A stretch of DNA of 64,000 nucleotides from Nocardia bovistercoris (GTDB lineage: Bacteria; Actinomycetota; Actinomycetes; Mycobacteriales; Mycobacteriaceae): assembly GCF_015674855.1 (NCBI RefSeq), contig NZ_JADMLG010000019.1, positions 1 through 64,000 on the forward strand. Direction: 5' to 3'. The notes below the pieces were generated by a model. It was not told the origin of the DNA, searched no databases, and saw nothing but the letters and a program-made list of their open reading frames with translations. Below, piece after piece: positions 1 through 23,867 of this stretch. The first letter of the stretch is position 1; each line of letters starts with the position of its first letter. A program made the translations under genes and the position numbers.

Positions 1-11875
<11,875 letters not shown>

Positions 11876-12018
11876 CCGTAACCTCGCTTCCGGAACACCA
11901 CGCAAGCGCTCCCCGACGACACCCGGACAGGACGCGCACCGTGTTACGGCGGCGTCTGTATTCCCAGGTTCAGTTCTCGTACATCAATCAAGCAAAATGT
12001 TCTTCTGGCACTATCTGC

Positions 12019-12048
12019 GCGGGGACGTTGTTGTTACATGGTCCCCGC
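12019..12048. promoter_or_regulatory. Perfect inverted repeat upstream of NRPS-1
   Basis: GCGGGGAC at 12019-12026 and its exact reverse complement GTCCCCGC at 12041-12048 flank a 14-base AT-rich spacer. It lies in the 364-base stretch without a gene between cobM and NRPS-1 (11876-12239), about 145 bases upstream of the NRPS-1 start. It could be an operator for the synthetase or a hairpin. There is no T-run, which argues against a classical terminator. The rest of this stretch shows no convincing gene and no clear -35/-10 pair. Confidence 0.4.
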
Positions 12049-12239
12049 TGTCCTACCTACACACCCAGTGCCACGAAACCCACCGACCGGCCGTGCCGGG
12101 ACATCGAGTGCTGACCACCGCAACAATCTACCGTCGCGCACCGCGACCGACCAACCAAGATCCATAGCTGGGACACATCACCCCTGGCAGTCTCCACGTG
12201 TCGGGTTTGCTGGGCGCGTTGTCCGCGCGTCGGCCCCGG

Positions 12240-12989
12240 TCACCCGATGCGTTCGCGGGCGGGGTCGTAGAGATGGGACGTGACGCAGTCGACGGCCGGG
12301 GTGAGCGCGCGGCCGACCAGGATGACCGCGGCCCGGCGCAGATCCGCCGCCTCGACCCGGTCGGCGATATCGGCGAGCGTGCCGCGCAGCACCAGCTCGT
12401 CGGGCTGGGAGGCGCGGTAGACCACCGCGACCGGACAGTCCGCGCCGTACTCCGCCACCAGTTCGGCAGCCAACGGGCGGACGCGGGTCACCGCCAGATG
12501 CAGGGCGAGGGTCGCGCGAGTGCGCGCGAACCCGGCCAGCGCCTCACTTTCCGGCATCGCCGTAGACCGCGCGTGCGTCCGGGTGAGCACGACCGACTGC
12601 ACCAGTTCCGGCACCGTCAACTCCACCCCGAGCGTGGCCGCCGCCGCCGCGTAGGCCGGAACGCCCGGCGTGACATCCCACGGGATGCCGAGGGCGTCGA
12701 GCCGACGGGTCTGCTCGGTGAGCGCCGAATACAGGGAGGGATCGCCCGAACACAACCTGGCCACGTCCCGACCCGACCGGTGCGCCCGGGCCAGCCGTTC
12801 GGTGATCTGCTCGATATCCAGATGCTGGGTATCGACCAGTTCGGCGTCCGGCGCGCACTGCGCCAACACCTCGGGGTCCAGGTAGGTGCCCGCGTACAGG
12901 CACACCGGGCTGGCGCGGATCAACGTGACCGCCCGCACCGTGAGCAGATCCGCCGCACCAGGTCCCGCTCCGATGAAATGCACGGTCAT
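12240..12989 (-). CDS. cobM: Precorrin-4 C(11)-methyltransferase CobM
   Basis: 249-residue SAM-dependent methyltransferase of the aerobic cobalamin pathway; it methylates C-11 of precorrin-4 to give precorrin-5. The N-terminus MTVHFIGAGPGAADLLTVR carries the GAGPG motif of tetrapyrrole methylases. LCSGDPSLYSAL and the TPGVPAYAAAAATLG segment are further family signatures, and the length is normal. It stands apart from any other cob gene in the window. There is no clear ribosome binding site. A TACACT hexamer sits 7 bases before the ATG, the arrangement of leaderless actinobacterial transcripts. The next gene downstream on this strand is NRPS-1, 364 bases away, so cotranscription is doubtful. 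Confidence 0.93.
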   Translation of the reverse strand: MTVHFIGAGPGAADLLTVRAVTLIRASPVCLYAGTYLDPEVLAQCAPDAELVDTQHLDIEQITERLARAHRSGRDVARLCSGDPSLYSALTEQTRRLDALGIPWDVTPGVPAYAAAAATLGVELTVPELVQSVVLTRTHARSTAMPESEALAGFARTRATLALHLAVTRVRPLAAELVAEYGADCPVAVVYRASQPDELVLRGTLADIADRVEAADLRRAAVILVGRALTPAVDCVTSHLYDPARERIG

Positions 12990-12996
12990 GCGGGTC

Positions 12997-13002
12997 AGTG
13001 TA
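12997..13002 (-). promoter_or_regulatory. Candidate -10 element of cobM (leaderless)
   Basis: TACACT on the minus strand fits the TANNNT -10 pattern of actinobacteria and ends 7 bases before the cobM ATG, which would put transcription start at or next to the start codon. No -35 or Shine-Dalgarno sequence is evident. Short motif, so chance is possible. Confidence 0.35.
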
Positions 13003-13021
13003 GGTGCGGGCGGATGGCGAC

Positions 13022-13447
13022 TCAGGCGGTGGCGTCGAAGTGGGCGATGACCTTCGTTGGGTGCACGCGCACCACGAGTTCGCCCGGCACGCCGTTGCGC
13101 TTGCCGAATTCCTCCGCGCGATCCGCGCCCATATAGCGGCCACCGAGCACGGTGGCGGTGCGCAACAGTTCCTCCGGATCCTCCGACAGGGTGACCGTGC
13201 CCTGGATCTGGACCGACGCGTACGGCGGTTCCTCCTGGTCGACCACGAGGGCGATCCGAGGATCACGGGCCAGCGCCTTGCCCTTGGCGGTGGACTTGCC
13301 GGTGTTGAAGAACAGCGTCGCACCGTCGACGGCGAACCAGATCGGCGTCACCAGCGGACGCCCATCGGCGGCGACCACCGCCACCTTGCCTGTCCGGGTG
13401 CCGTGGGAGAGGAATTCGCGAACACGGGGATCCGACAGATCTGCCAT
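13022..13447 (-). CDS. PPOX-class F420-dependent oxidoreductase (pyridoxamine oxidase fold)
   Basis: 141-residue split-barrel flavin/deazaflavin protein. It contains GRPLVTPIWFAVDG, LFFNTGKSTAKGKALARDPRIALVVD and VQIQGTVTLSEDPEEL, the usual pattern of the actinobacterial Rv1155/Rv2991-like families that bind F420 or FMN; the length is typical. The physiological substrate cannot be read from the sequence. It ends 32 bases before cobM begins, but both have their own candidate leaderless promoters, so an operon is not certain. A TAGGCT hexamer lies 6 bases upstream of its ATG with no Shine-Dalgarno sequence. The cofactor (F420 against FMN) is inferred from family resemblance only. Confidence 0.85.
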   Translation of the reverse strand: MADLSDPRVREFLSHGTRTGKVAVVAADGRPLVTPIWFAVDGATLFFNTGKSTAKGKALARDPRIALVVDQEEPPYASVQIQGTVTLSEDPEELLRTATVLGGRYMGADRAEEFGKRNGVPGELVVRVHPTKVIAHFDATA

Positions 13448-13453
13448 GCGATC

Positions 13454-13459
13454 AGCCTA
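13454..13459 (-). promoter_or_regulatory. Candidate -10 element of the PPOX gene (leaderless)
   Basis: TAGGCT (TANNNT pattern) on the minus strand lies 6 bases upstream of the ATG at 13447, again compatible with a leaderless transcript. No ribosome binding site is visible between it and the start codon. Confidence 0.3.
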
Positions 13460-13492
13460 GTTGCCCCAGCGCACGGGTGCGGCGCGCCGTAT

Positions 13493-14092
13493 TCAGTCGC
13501 TGTCGAGCGCCGCGAGCGCCATCGCGCGCAGGATCGGTTTCGCGCGGGCGGCGGTGGCCGAGGTGGCGCTGTGCGGGGTGGAGTTCATCAGGCCGAAGGC
13601 GGCGTGCGCTCGGACGCGTGCGGCTTCCTCGGACAGGTCGGGGCGCAGTTCGCGCAGGACGCTCACCCAGATCTCGACGTAGCGGCGTTGGGTGCGGCGA
13701 AGTTCGCGGCGCGGGCCCGCGGGCACCTTGTCCAGGTCTCGGTCCTGGATGCGGATGAGTTCGGGCTCGCCCACCGCGAAGTCGAGGTGGAAATCCACCA
13801 GTGCCGCGAGGGCGATGCGCGGCGTCCCGGCCTCGTCGGCGACGCGTTCGCCGCCCGCGAGCAGGCGCAGGCTTATGCCGACGAGCAGTTCGGTGAGCAG
13901 CGCTTCCTTGCTCGCGAAATGCCGGTAGACGGCGGGACCGCTGATGCCGACGGCGGCGCCGAGATCGTCGAGGCGCACGCCGAGGAATCCGTGTTCGGCG
14001 ATGAGCCGCGCGCCTGCTTGGAGCAGTTCCTTGCGGCGCTCGGCCTTCAACTGCTCGCGGCGAGTCAGCGCGCCCACCTCGATATCGGTCAC
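13493..14092 (-). CDS. TetR-family repressor, probable regulator of the leucine-catabolism operon (BkaR-like)
   Basis: 199 residues with an N-terminal TetR helix-turn-helix (residues about 12-60: REQLKAERRKELLQAGARL, then GISGPAVYRHFASKEALL) and an all-helical ligand-binding C-terminus. I chose GTG at 14092 because GGAAGGAGG lies just upstream; the frame stays open to an ATG at 14158, but that would add an odd repetitive RGRNARV tail. It is divergent from accD1 with 131 bases between starts, and two perfect inverted repeats lie in or near that gap. In M. tuberculosis the TetR protein next to the equivalent genes (Rv2506, BkaR) represses them, so the same role, with a branched-chain acyl-CoA as inducer, is likely. 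Orthology is inferred from gene order. Confidence 0.88.
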   Translation of the reverse strand: MTDIEVGALTRREQLKAERRKELLQAGARLIAEHGFLGVRLDDLGAAVGISGPAVYRHFASKEALLTELLVGISLRLLAGGERVADEAGTPRIALAALVDFHLDFAVGEPELIRIQDRDLDKVPAGPRRELRRTQRRYVEIWVSVLRELRPDLSEEAARVRAHAAFGLMNSTPHSATSATAARAKPILRAMALAALDSD

Positions 14093-14162
14093 CCGCCCTC
14101 CTTCCGCGACCCGGGCGTTCCGCCCACTCGAGACTCGGGCATTCCGCCCCCTGGACATCCCA

Positions 14163-14178
14163 GTTAATCAAGATTAAC
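14163..14178. promoter_or_regulatory. Palindrome 1 between tetR and accD1
   Basis: GTTAATC-AA-GATTAAC, a perfect 7-base inverted repeat with a 2-base centre, 46 bases before the accD1 ATG. The size and symmetry suit a TetR-family operator. It is unusually AT-rich for the neighbourhood and may overlap the promoter. Confidence 0.6.
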
Positions 14179-14185
14179 CTGAATT

Positions 14186-14207
14186 CCAGTTATCGGCGAC
14201 TAACTGG
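14186..14207. promoter_or_regulatory. Palindrome 2 between tetR and accD1
   Basis: CCAGTTA at 14186-14192 and TAACTGG at 14201-14207 form a perfect 7-base inverted repeat around an 8-base spacer, ending 16 bases before the accD1 ATG. It shares the GTTA...TAAC core with palindrome 1, so both could be half of a two-site operator for the divergent TetR repressor. Confidence 0.55.
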
Positions 14208-14223
14208 ACGGCGGGACGGCGTA

Positions 14224-17950
<3,727 letters not shown>

Positions 17951-17954
<4 letters not shown>

Positions 17955-19111
17955 CCGACTACCTGTCCACCGGGTCACTGCCCGAGGACTACCGCGACCT
18001 CGCCCTCACGGTGCGGGATTTCGCCCGGTCGGTGGTCGCCCCGGTGGCCGCGGAACACGACGCGAACCACACCTTCCCGTACCGGGTGGTCGCGGGCATG
18101 GCCGAGATGGGCCTGTTCGGCCTGCCCTTCCCCGAGGAGTACGGCGGCATGGGCGGCGACTATTTCGCCCTGTGCCTGGCGCTGGAGGAATTGGGCAAGG
18201 TCGATCAGAGCGTGGCCATCACCCTGGAGGCGGGCGTGTCCCTCGGGGCCATGCCGGTCTACCGATTCGGCACCGACAAGCAGCGCGAGGCGTGGCTGCC
18301 CATGTTGACAAGCGGACGCGCGCTGGCCGCCTTCGGCCTCACCGAACCCGACGCGGGCAGCGACGCGGGCGGCACGCGCACCACCGCGGTCCTCGACGGC
18401 GGCGACTGGGTCGTGAACGGCAGCAAGCAGTTCATCACCAACTCCGGTACCGATATCACCGCGCTGGTGACGGTGACGGCGGTGACCGGCCAGACCGGCG
18501 GCAAGAAGGAGATCTCCACCATCCTCGTGCCCGCCGACACACCGGGCTTCGTCGCCGAACCCGCTTACAACAAGGTCGGCTGGAACGCCTCGGACACCCA
18601 TCCGCTCAGCTTCACCGACGTGCGCGTGCCCGAGGAGAACCTGCTCGGCGAACGCGGCCGCGGCTACGCGAACTTCCTGCGCATCCTCGACGAGGGCCGC
18701 ATCGCGATCGCGGCGCTTTCGGTGGGCGCGGCGCAGGGCTGCGTCGACGAGAGCGTGCGCTACGCCAAGGAACGGCTGGCCTTCGGTCAGCCCATCGGCC
18801 GCAACCAGGCCATCGCGTTCAAGATCGCCAGGATGGAGGCGCGGGCCCACGCCGCGCGCACCGCCTACTACGACGCGGCGGCGCTCATGCTCGCGGGCAA
18901 ACCGTTCAAGAAGCAGGCATCGATCGCCAAGCTGGTGGCCAGCGAGGCGGCCATGGACAATGCCCGCGACGCCACCCAGATCTTCGGCGGCAACGGCTTC
19001 ATGAACGAATACGCGGTGGCCAGACACTATCGTGACAGCAAGATCCTGGAAATCGGCGAGGGTACGACGGAGGTTCAGCTGATGCTGATCGGGCGGGAGC
19101 TTGGTCTGTGA
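17951..19111 (+). CDS. fadE19: Acyl-CoA dehydrogenase, probable isovaleryl-CoA dehydrogenase
   Basis: 386-residue FAD-dependent acyl-CoA dehydrogenase. Signatures include AFGLTEPDAGSDAGG (FAD and substrate binding), VNGSKQFITNSGTDIT, and the C-terminal IFGGNGFMNEYAVARHYRDSK with the ILEIGEGTTEVQ ending. The length is standard. In this operon it would make 3-methylcrotonyl-CoA from isovaleryl-CoA, the substrate of the adjacent carboxylase; it matches the position of fadE19 in mycobacteria. It overlaps accA1 by four bases (ATGA) and the next gene by four (GTGA). Specificity for isovaleryl-CoA against other branched acyl-CoAs is inferred from context. Confidence 0.92.
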
Positions 19112-19584
19112 AACGCATCGTGCAGCGCGGCCTCTGGTTCGAGGAGTTCGAGACCGACGTGGTCTACGACCACCGCCCGGGACGCACCATCACCGAGGCC
19201 GACAATGTGCTGTTCACCACGCTGACCATGAATCCGCAGGCGCTGCACCTCGACGCCGCGTTCGCCGACGCGCAGCCGCCGTTCAACCAGCGCCTGGTGA
19301 ATTCCATGTTCACGCTGTCCACCCTGGTCGGCCTGTCGATCGGGCAGCTCACCCAGGGCACGCTCGTCGCCAATCTCGGCTTCTCCGATATCGCCTTCCC
19401 GAATCCGCTGTTCCACGGCGACACCATGTACGTCGAGACCGTGGTCAGCGACAAGCGCGAATCGAAGTCGCGTCCCGGCGAGGGCATCGTCTCCCTCGCG
19501 CACACCGCGCGCAACCAGAACGGCGATATCGTCGCAACGGCGACCCGCAAGGTGTTGGTCCGCAAGCAACCGGAGGATTCATGA
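19108..19584 (+). CDS. MaoC-fold enoyl-CoA hydratase (putative methylglutaconyl-CoA hydratase)
   Basis: 158-residue single hot-dog (MaoC-like) protein. GRTITEADNVLFTTLTMNPQ contains the conserved (R)-hydratase-type segment, followed by LVNSMFTLSTLVGLSIGQLT and NPLFHGDTMYVETVV. It is the counterpart of Rv2499c. The step missing between the carboxylase and the lyase is hydration of 3-methylglutaconyl-CoA to HMG-CoA, which this protein would fill. The start is GTG at 19108, overlapping the previous stop, and it ends in an ATGA overlap with citE. The fold is clear; the exact reaction is inferred from pathway logic. Confidence 0.85.
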   Translation: MKRIVQRGLWFEEFETDVVYDHRPGRTITEADNVLFTTLTMNPQALHLDAAFADAQPPFNQRLVNSMFTLSTLVGLSIGQLTQGTLVANLGFSDIAFPNPLFHGDTMYVETVVSDKRESKSRPGEGIVSLAHTARNQNGDIVATATRKVLVRKQPEDS

Positions 19585-20396
19585 GCTGGCAGATGCCGGG
19601 CACGGGGTGGCTGTTCTGCCCCGCCGACCGTCCCGAACGCTTCGAGAAGGCCGCGGCGACCGCCGACGTGGTCATCCTCGACCTCGAGGACGGCGTCGCG
19701 GCCGCCGACAAGCCCGCCGCGCGCACCGCGCTGATCGACACACCGCTCGATCCCGAGACCACGGTGGTGCGGCTCAACGGCGCCGACACCGAGGACCATT
19801 CGCGTGACCTCGAGGCCCTGGCCCGCACCGGATACCGGCGGGTCATGCTGTCGAAATCCGAAACCGCCGAGCAGGTCCGCAATCTGGCCGCCTACGAGGT
19901 GATCCTGCTGGTCGAGTCGCCGCTGGGCGCGCTCACCGTCGCCGAGACCGCACGGGTCGACAATGTGATCGGCGTCATGTGGGGCGCGGAGGATCTGGTC
20001 GCGGGACTAGGCGGCAAGTCGAGCAGGAACGCCGACGGCGGCTACCGGGACGTGGCCAAGCACGTCAGGTCCACCGCGCTGATCGCCGCCAAGGCGTACG
20101 GGCGTTTCGCGCTCGACTCGGTGTATCTGAACATCCGCGATCTCGACGGACTGCGCGCCGAGACCGCCGACGCGGTGGCCGTCGGCTTCGACGCCAAGGT
20201 CGCGATCCATCCAACGCAGGTGTCGGTCATCCGCGCCGGTTTCGCGCCGTCGGAGGAGGAAACGGCATGGGCGCGGCGGGTTCTGGACGCGGTGCCGCAT
20301 CATCGGGGCGTGTTCGCCTTCGAGGGCCGTATGGTCGACGCACCGGTGTTGCGTCACGCCGAACAGATCGTCCGGCGCGCGGCCGGCGTGAGCTGA
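19581..20396 (+). CDS. citE: CitE-family beta-hydroxyacyl-CoA lyase (HMG-CoA / citramalyl-CoA lyase type)
   Basis: 271-residue HpcH/HpaI TIM-barrel lyase. It has DVVILDLEDGVAAADK near residue 30, the acidic LLVESPLGAL stretch, GVMWGAEDLVAGLGG near residue 135 (Mg-binding region) and KVAIHPTQVSVI near 210. There is no citrate-lyase alpha or gamma gene nearby, so it is not a citrate lyase. The M. tuberculosis counterpart Rv2498c is known to cleave HMG-CoA in leucine catabolism and citramalyl-CoA in itaconate breakdown. The same gene order here supports cleavage of HMG-CoA to acetyl-CoA plus acetoacetate. Start ATG at 19581 overlaps the MaoC stop; the following gene starts 21 bases downstream. 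Confidence 0.9.
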   Translation: MSWQMPGTGWLFCPADRPERFEKAAATADVVILDLEDGVAAADKPAARTALIDTPLDPETTVVRLNGADTEDHSRDLEALARTGYRRVMLSKSETAEQVRNLAAYEVILLVESPLGALTVAETARVDNVIGVMWGAEDLVAGLGGKSSRNADGGYRDVAKHVRSTALIAAKAYGRFALDSVYLNIRDLDGLRAETADAVAVGFDAKVAIHPTQVSVIRAGFAPSEEETAWARRVLDAVPHHRGVFAFEGRMVDAPVLRHAEQIVRRAAGVS

Positions 20397-20417
20397 CCAC
20401 GAGCGGGAGGAGCCGGC

Positions 20418-22364
20418 GTGCAACCACAGTGGGTGCCGACCGAACGGGATGTCGCCGACGCGCGGATCACCGATTTCGCGCGGTACGTCGAATCCGAGAC
20501 CGGCCGCGCCGCACCGGATTACCGCTCGCTGTGGCAGTGGTCGGTGGACGACCCGGCCGCCTTCTGGGGCGCGCTGTGGCGCTACTTCGAACTCGGCGAG
20601 ATCGCCGGTGAGGTGCTCGCCAGCGCCGAAATGCCCGGTGCGCGTTGGTTTCCCGGCACGAAACTCAACTACGTCGATCAGATCGTGCGGCAGGCGCGCA
20701 CCGACCGCCCCGCCATCGTCCACGTGCGCGAGGACGCCGAACCGCGCGAGGTCTCCTGGGTCGACCTGATCGAGGACACCGCCGCCTTCGCCCGCACCCT
20801 GCGCGCCCTCGGGGTCGGACCGGGCGACCGGGTCGCGGGTTACCTGCCGAACATTCCCGAGGCCGTGGTCGCCTTCCTCGGCACCGCGGCCGTCGGCGCG
20901 GTGTGGAGCGCCTGCGGACAGGACTACACGGCGAAGGCCGCCCTCGACCGGCTCGGCCAGCTCGAGCCGACGGTGCTCGTCACCGCCGACGGCTACCGCT
21001 TCGGCGGCAAGACGCACGACAAGCGCGCGGATATCGCCGCCTTGCGCGCCGGTCTGCCGAGCCTGCGCGCCACCGTCGCGGTATCCCAGCTCGACCTGCC
21101 CGTCGAGGACGCGACACCGTGGTCGGACGCGGTGCGCGACACCGACAATGCCGCCGCGCTGATCGAAACCGAGCCGGTGGATTTCGACCACCCGCTGTGG
21201 ATCGTGTTCTCCTCCGGCACCACCGGCCTGCCCAAGGGCATCGTGCACGGACACGGCGGCGTGGTGCTCGAACATCTCAAAGCCATTGCCCTGCAATCGG
21301 ATATCGGTTCCGAAGACACGTTCTTCTGGTACACGAGTCCGAGTTGGATGATGTGGAACTTCCAGGTCGGCGGCCTGCTGGTCGGCGCCACCGTCGTCTG
21401 CTACGACGGCAGCCCGACCTACCCGACTCCGGATGCGCTGTGGCACATCGCCGCGACGGTGCACGCCTCGGTGCTCGGCGCCAGCCCCGGCTACGTACTC
21501 GCCTGCATCAAAGCCGGTTCGGTGCCGCGCGCCGACCACGACCTGAGCGCGCTGCGCACGGTCGGGATCACCGGATCGGCCCTGCCGCCCTCCTCCGCGC
21601 TGTGGTTGAGCGAGAACGTCGGCGAGCACGTCCAAGTGTCCTCGATCAGCGGCGGCACCGACGTGGTCTCGGCCTTCATCGGCGGCGTGCGCACGGTCCC
21701 GGTGTGGCCGGGCGAGCTCTCGGCGCCGTACCTCGGGGTGGCGCTCGACTCCTTCGACCCGACGGGCGCCCCGGTGCGCGGCGAGGTCGGCGAACTCGTC
21801 GTCACCCGCCCGATGCCGTCCATGCCGGTGCGCTTCTGGCGCGACGAGGACGGCAAGCGCTACCACGACGCGTACTTCGACACCTACCCCGGCGTGTGGC
21901 GCCACGGCGACTGGATCACCATCACCGAACGCGGCAGCATAATAGTGCACGGCCGCTCCGACTCCACCCTCAACCGCCACGGCATCCGCATGGGCAGCGC
22001 GGACATCTACCAGGCCGTCGAACAACTCCCCGAAATAGCCGAAGCCCTTGTCATCGGCGCCGAACAACCCGACGGCGGCTACTGGATGCCCCTGTTCGTA
22101 GTGCCTGCCCCCGGCGTCGAACTCACCGACGAACTCCGCGCGCGCATAGCCGCGACCATCCGCACCGAAGTCTCCCCCCGCCACGTCCCCGACGAAATCC
22201 TGCTTGCCCCCGGCATCCCCCACACCCGCACCGGCAAGAAACTCGAAGTCCCGATCAAGAAACTCTTCCAGGGCGCCGACCCGTCCCGAGTGGTGGAACG
22301 CAGTGCCGTGGACAACCCCGACCTCCTCGACTGGTACGCCACCATCCGCCCGAAAACCACCTGA
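20418..22364 (+). CDS. Acetoacetyl-CoA synthetase (acetoacetate-CoA ligase)
   Basis: 648-residue adenylate-forming ligase of the acetyl/acetoacetyl-CoA synthetase branch. It has an N-terminal YRSLWQWSVDDPAAFWGALW block, the ATP-binding IVFSSGTTGLPKGIVHGHGG near residue 258, the HGRSDSTLNRHGIRMGS hinge, and a C-terminal TGKKLEVPIKKL with the catalytic lysine. It would use ATP to activate acetoacetate released by the CitE lyase. Start GTG at 20418 follows GGGAGGAG. The last third is unusual in using several ATA isoleucine codons (for example near 21938, 22033 and 22146), rare in the neighbours. It is the last gene of the operon, and no strong terminator is visible behind it. Confidence 0.92.
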   Translation: MQPQWVPTERDVADARITDFARYVESETGRAAPDYRSLWQWSVDDPAAFWGALWRYFELGEIAGEVLASAEMPGARWFPGTKLNYVDQIVRQARTDRPAIVHVREDAEPREVSWVDLIEDTAAFARTLRALGVGPGDRVAGYLPNIPEAVVAFLGTAAVGAVWSACGQDYTAKAALDRLGQLEPTVLVTADGYRFGGKTHDKRADIAALRAGLPSLRATVAVSQLDLPVEDATPWSDAVRDTDNAAALIETEPVDFDHPLWIVFSSGTTGLPKGIVHGHGGVVLEHLKAIALQSDIGSEDTFFWYTSPSWMMWNFQVGGLLVGATVVCYDGSPTYPTPDALWHIAATVHASVLGASPGYVLACIKAGSVPRADHDLSALRTVGITGSALPPSSALWLSENVGEHVQVSSISGGTDVVSAFIGGVRTVPVWPGELSAPYLGVALDSFDPTGAPVRGEVGELVVTRPMPSMPVRFWRDEDGKRYHDAYFDTYPGVWRHGDWITITERGSIIVHGRSDSTLNRHGIRMGSADIYQAVEQLPEIAEALVIGAEQPDGGYWMPLFVVPAPGVELTDELRARIAATIRTEVSPRHVPDEILLAPGIPHTRTGKKLEVPIKKLFQGADPSRVVERSAVDNPDLLDWYATIRPKTT

Positions 22365-22546
22365 ACGATTGTCCAGGGCGGCGACCCGCTGTTTCACCCA
22401 CCGATCCGCGTACGCTCGCACCGATCGCGACCGACCACGGTCGAATCGACAGCGCGGCGCACCGGCCCGATGGCGATGCGGTTGGTGAGGTCGATTCGTG
22501 TATGCGTTCGACCTGGGCAAATCGTGGGCGGTGCGGTCTCGATACG

Positions 22547-23815
22547 ATGGCGGGCATGAGTGTCGACAATCGCCGAACGGCGCGTCAGGCTGTCAGCGGC
22601 GAGGCGGCACCTCGGGAGATCCGGAGGCGGCCCAAGAATCGGCGGGCGCAGATCGCGGCGGCCTCCGCCGCGGCGTTCGGTTCGCTCGGTTATCACGGGG
22701 TGAGCATGGAGGACATCGCTTCGGGTCTCGGGATCAGTTCGGCGGCGTTGTATCGGCATTATCCGAGCAAGTACGCGTTGTTCCGCGAGGAGCTCATGCG
22801 GGTCGGGCGGGCGATGACCGAATCCGCTGAGTTGCCCGAGGAGGCCGCGCAGTGGTCGGCGCGGGAGCGTCTGAGTCGGATGCTCGACGCATTGATCGGG
22901 TCGACCATCGAGAACCGGGCCAGTGTCACGCTGGTGCGGTGGGAGGCGCGGTACCTCGAGGAAGCCGATCGGGCGTTGCTGTTGGAACAGCAGAAGGCGC
23001 TGCTGGACGCTTTCGGGGCCGAAATAGCCCGGCTGCGACCGGAACTGAGCGTCGACGATCTGCGGGTGCTGAGTGTCGCGATACTCAGCGCGGTCACCAG
23101 CATCGCCGATCACCACGCCACACTGCCCGTCAAATCCCTTGTCCGGCTGCTGTCCTCGGCCTGTGCGGCGATCTCGACGGCGCCGCTGCCGCCGCCGGTG
23201 GACAGCGTCGAGGAACCGGCGGCCGTCGAGATCCCGGAATCGTTCAAACACGAACTGCTGCTGCGCAAAGCGGTGGAGCTGTTCCACGATCGCGGCTATC
23301 CGAATGTCAGCGTCGAGGAGATCGCCACAGCGGCCGGTCTTTCCGCGGCGTCCGCGGTGTACCGCTTCTACCGGGGCAAGAGCGACCTGCTCGCCGCGGC
23401 CTTCCGGCGCGCCGCCGACCGGGTGTCGGCGGCCATCGGCCCCGCGGTCGCCTCCGCCACCGATCCCGAGGCCGCGCTCACCACCCTGATCGGCCACTAC
23501 GTCGCGGGATCGTTCGCGGAGCGCGCGCTGACCTTCGTGTATTACACGGAGTTCCAACATGTTCCGATCGAGGAGCGGACAGCGCTGCGCAATATCCAGC
23601 GGCTCAGCGTCGAGGAGTGGGCGCGGTTGCTGCGCGAGGTCCGCACCGAGCTGTCGCCCGCCGAGGCGCGGTTCCTCGTGCACGCCGCCTTCGCGCTCGT
23701 CGTCGACCTCGGGCGCGCCTTCGGCTCGGCGCCGTTCGCCGCGCAGGCACGGGTGGGTCTGCTCATGCAGGTGGTGCTGTTCGGGCGCCCGTCCGAGACA
23801 CCCGCCGACTCCTGA
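22547..23815 (+). CDS. Double TetR-type regulator 1
   Basis: 422 residues holding two complete TetR-type modules. The first HTH spans about residues 30-80 (RAQIAAASAAAFGSLGYHG, GISSAALYRHYPSKYALF) and the second about 230-280 (HELLLRKAVELFHDRGYPNV, SAVYRFYRGKSDLLAAAF). Each is followed by a helical domain, so one chain resembles a covalent TetR dimer. It is a close paralogue of the next gene in both halves. Start ATG 22547 (MAGMSVDN) or ATG 22556 is possible. It lies 182 bases after the leucine operon on the same strand and has its own upstream gap. The target is unknown; the mce operon that converges with this pair is a candidate. Confidence 0.9.
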   Translation: MAGMSVDNRRTARQAVSGEAAPREIRRRPKNRRAQIAAASAAAFGSLGYHGVSMEDIASGLGISSAALYRHYPSKYALFREELMRVGRAMTESAELPEEAAQWSARERLSRMLDALIGSTIENRASVTLVRWEARYLEEADRALLLEQQKALLDAFGAEIARLRPELSVDDLRVLSVAILSAVTSIADHHATLPVKSLVRLLSSACAAISTAPLPPPVDSVEEPAAVEIPESFKHELLLRKAVELFHDRGYPNVSVEEIATAAGLSAASAVYRFYRGKSDLLAAAFRRAADRVSAAIGPAVASATDPEAALTTLIGHYVAGSFAERALTFVYYTEFQHVPIEERTALRNIQRLSVEEWARLLREVRTELSPAEARFLVHAAFALVVDLGRAFGSAPFAAQARVGLLMQVVLFGRPSETPADS

Positions 23816-23867
23816 TCCGCGCGTCTCCGCTGTGTCACCCCGGGGCGGAGCCATGTCGCGACAAGGC

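Noticed and set aside
11970..11985. Four-codon upstream frame (MYEN) before NRPS-1
   Set aside because: There is no ribosome binding site, and such a short frame is expected by chance.
11876..12239. Iron-responsive (IdeR) box marking NRPS-1 as a siderophore synthetase
   Set aside because: No sequence like TTAGGTTAGGCTAACCTAA was seen in the upstream gap, and no siderophore tailoring or transport genes are in the window.
14093..14158. Longer start for the TetR gene at 14158
   Set aside because: The added residues come from a short DNA repeat, and GTG 14092 has a strong ribosome binding site.
23825..23850. Terminator after the first double-TetR gene (CTCCGC...GCGGAG)
   Set aside because: Only a 6-base stem with a 14-base loop and no T-run; too weak to call.
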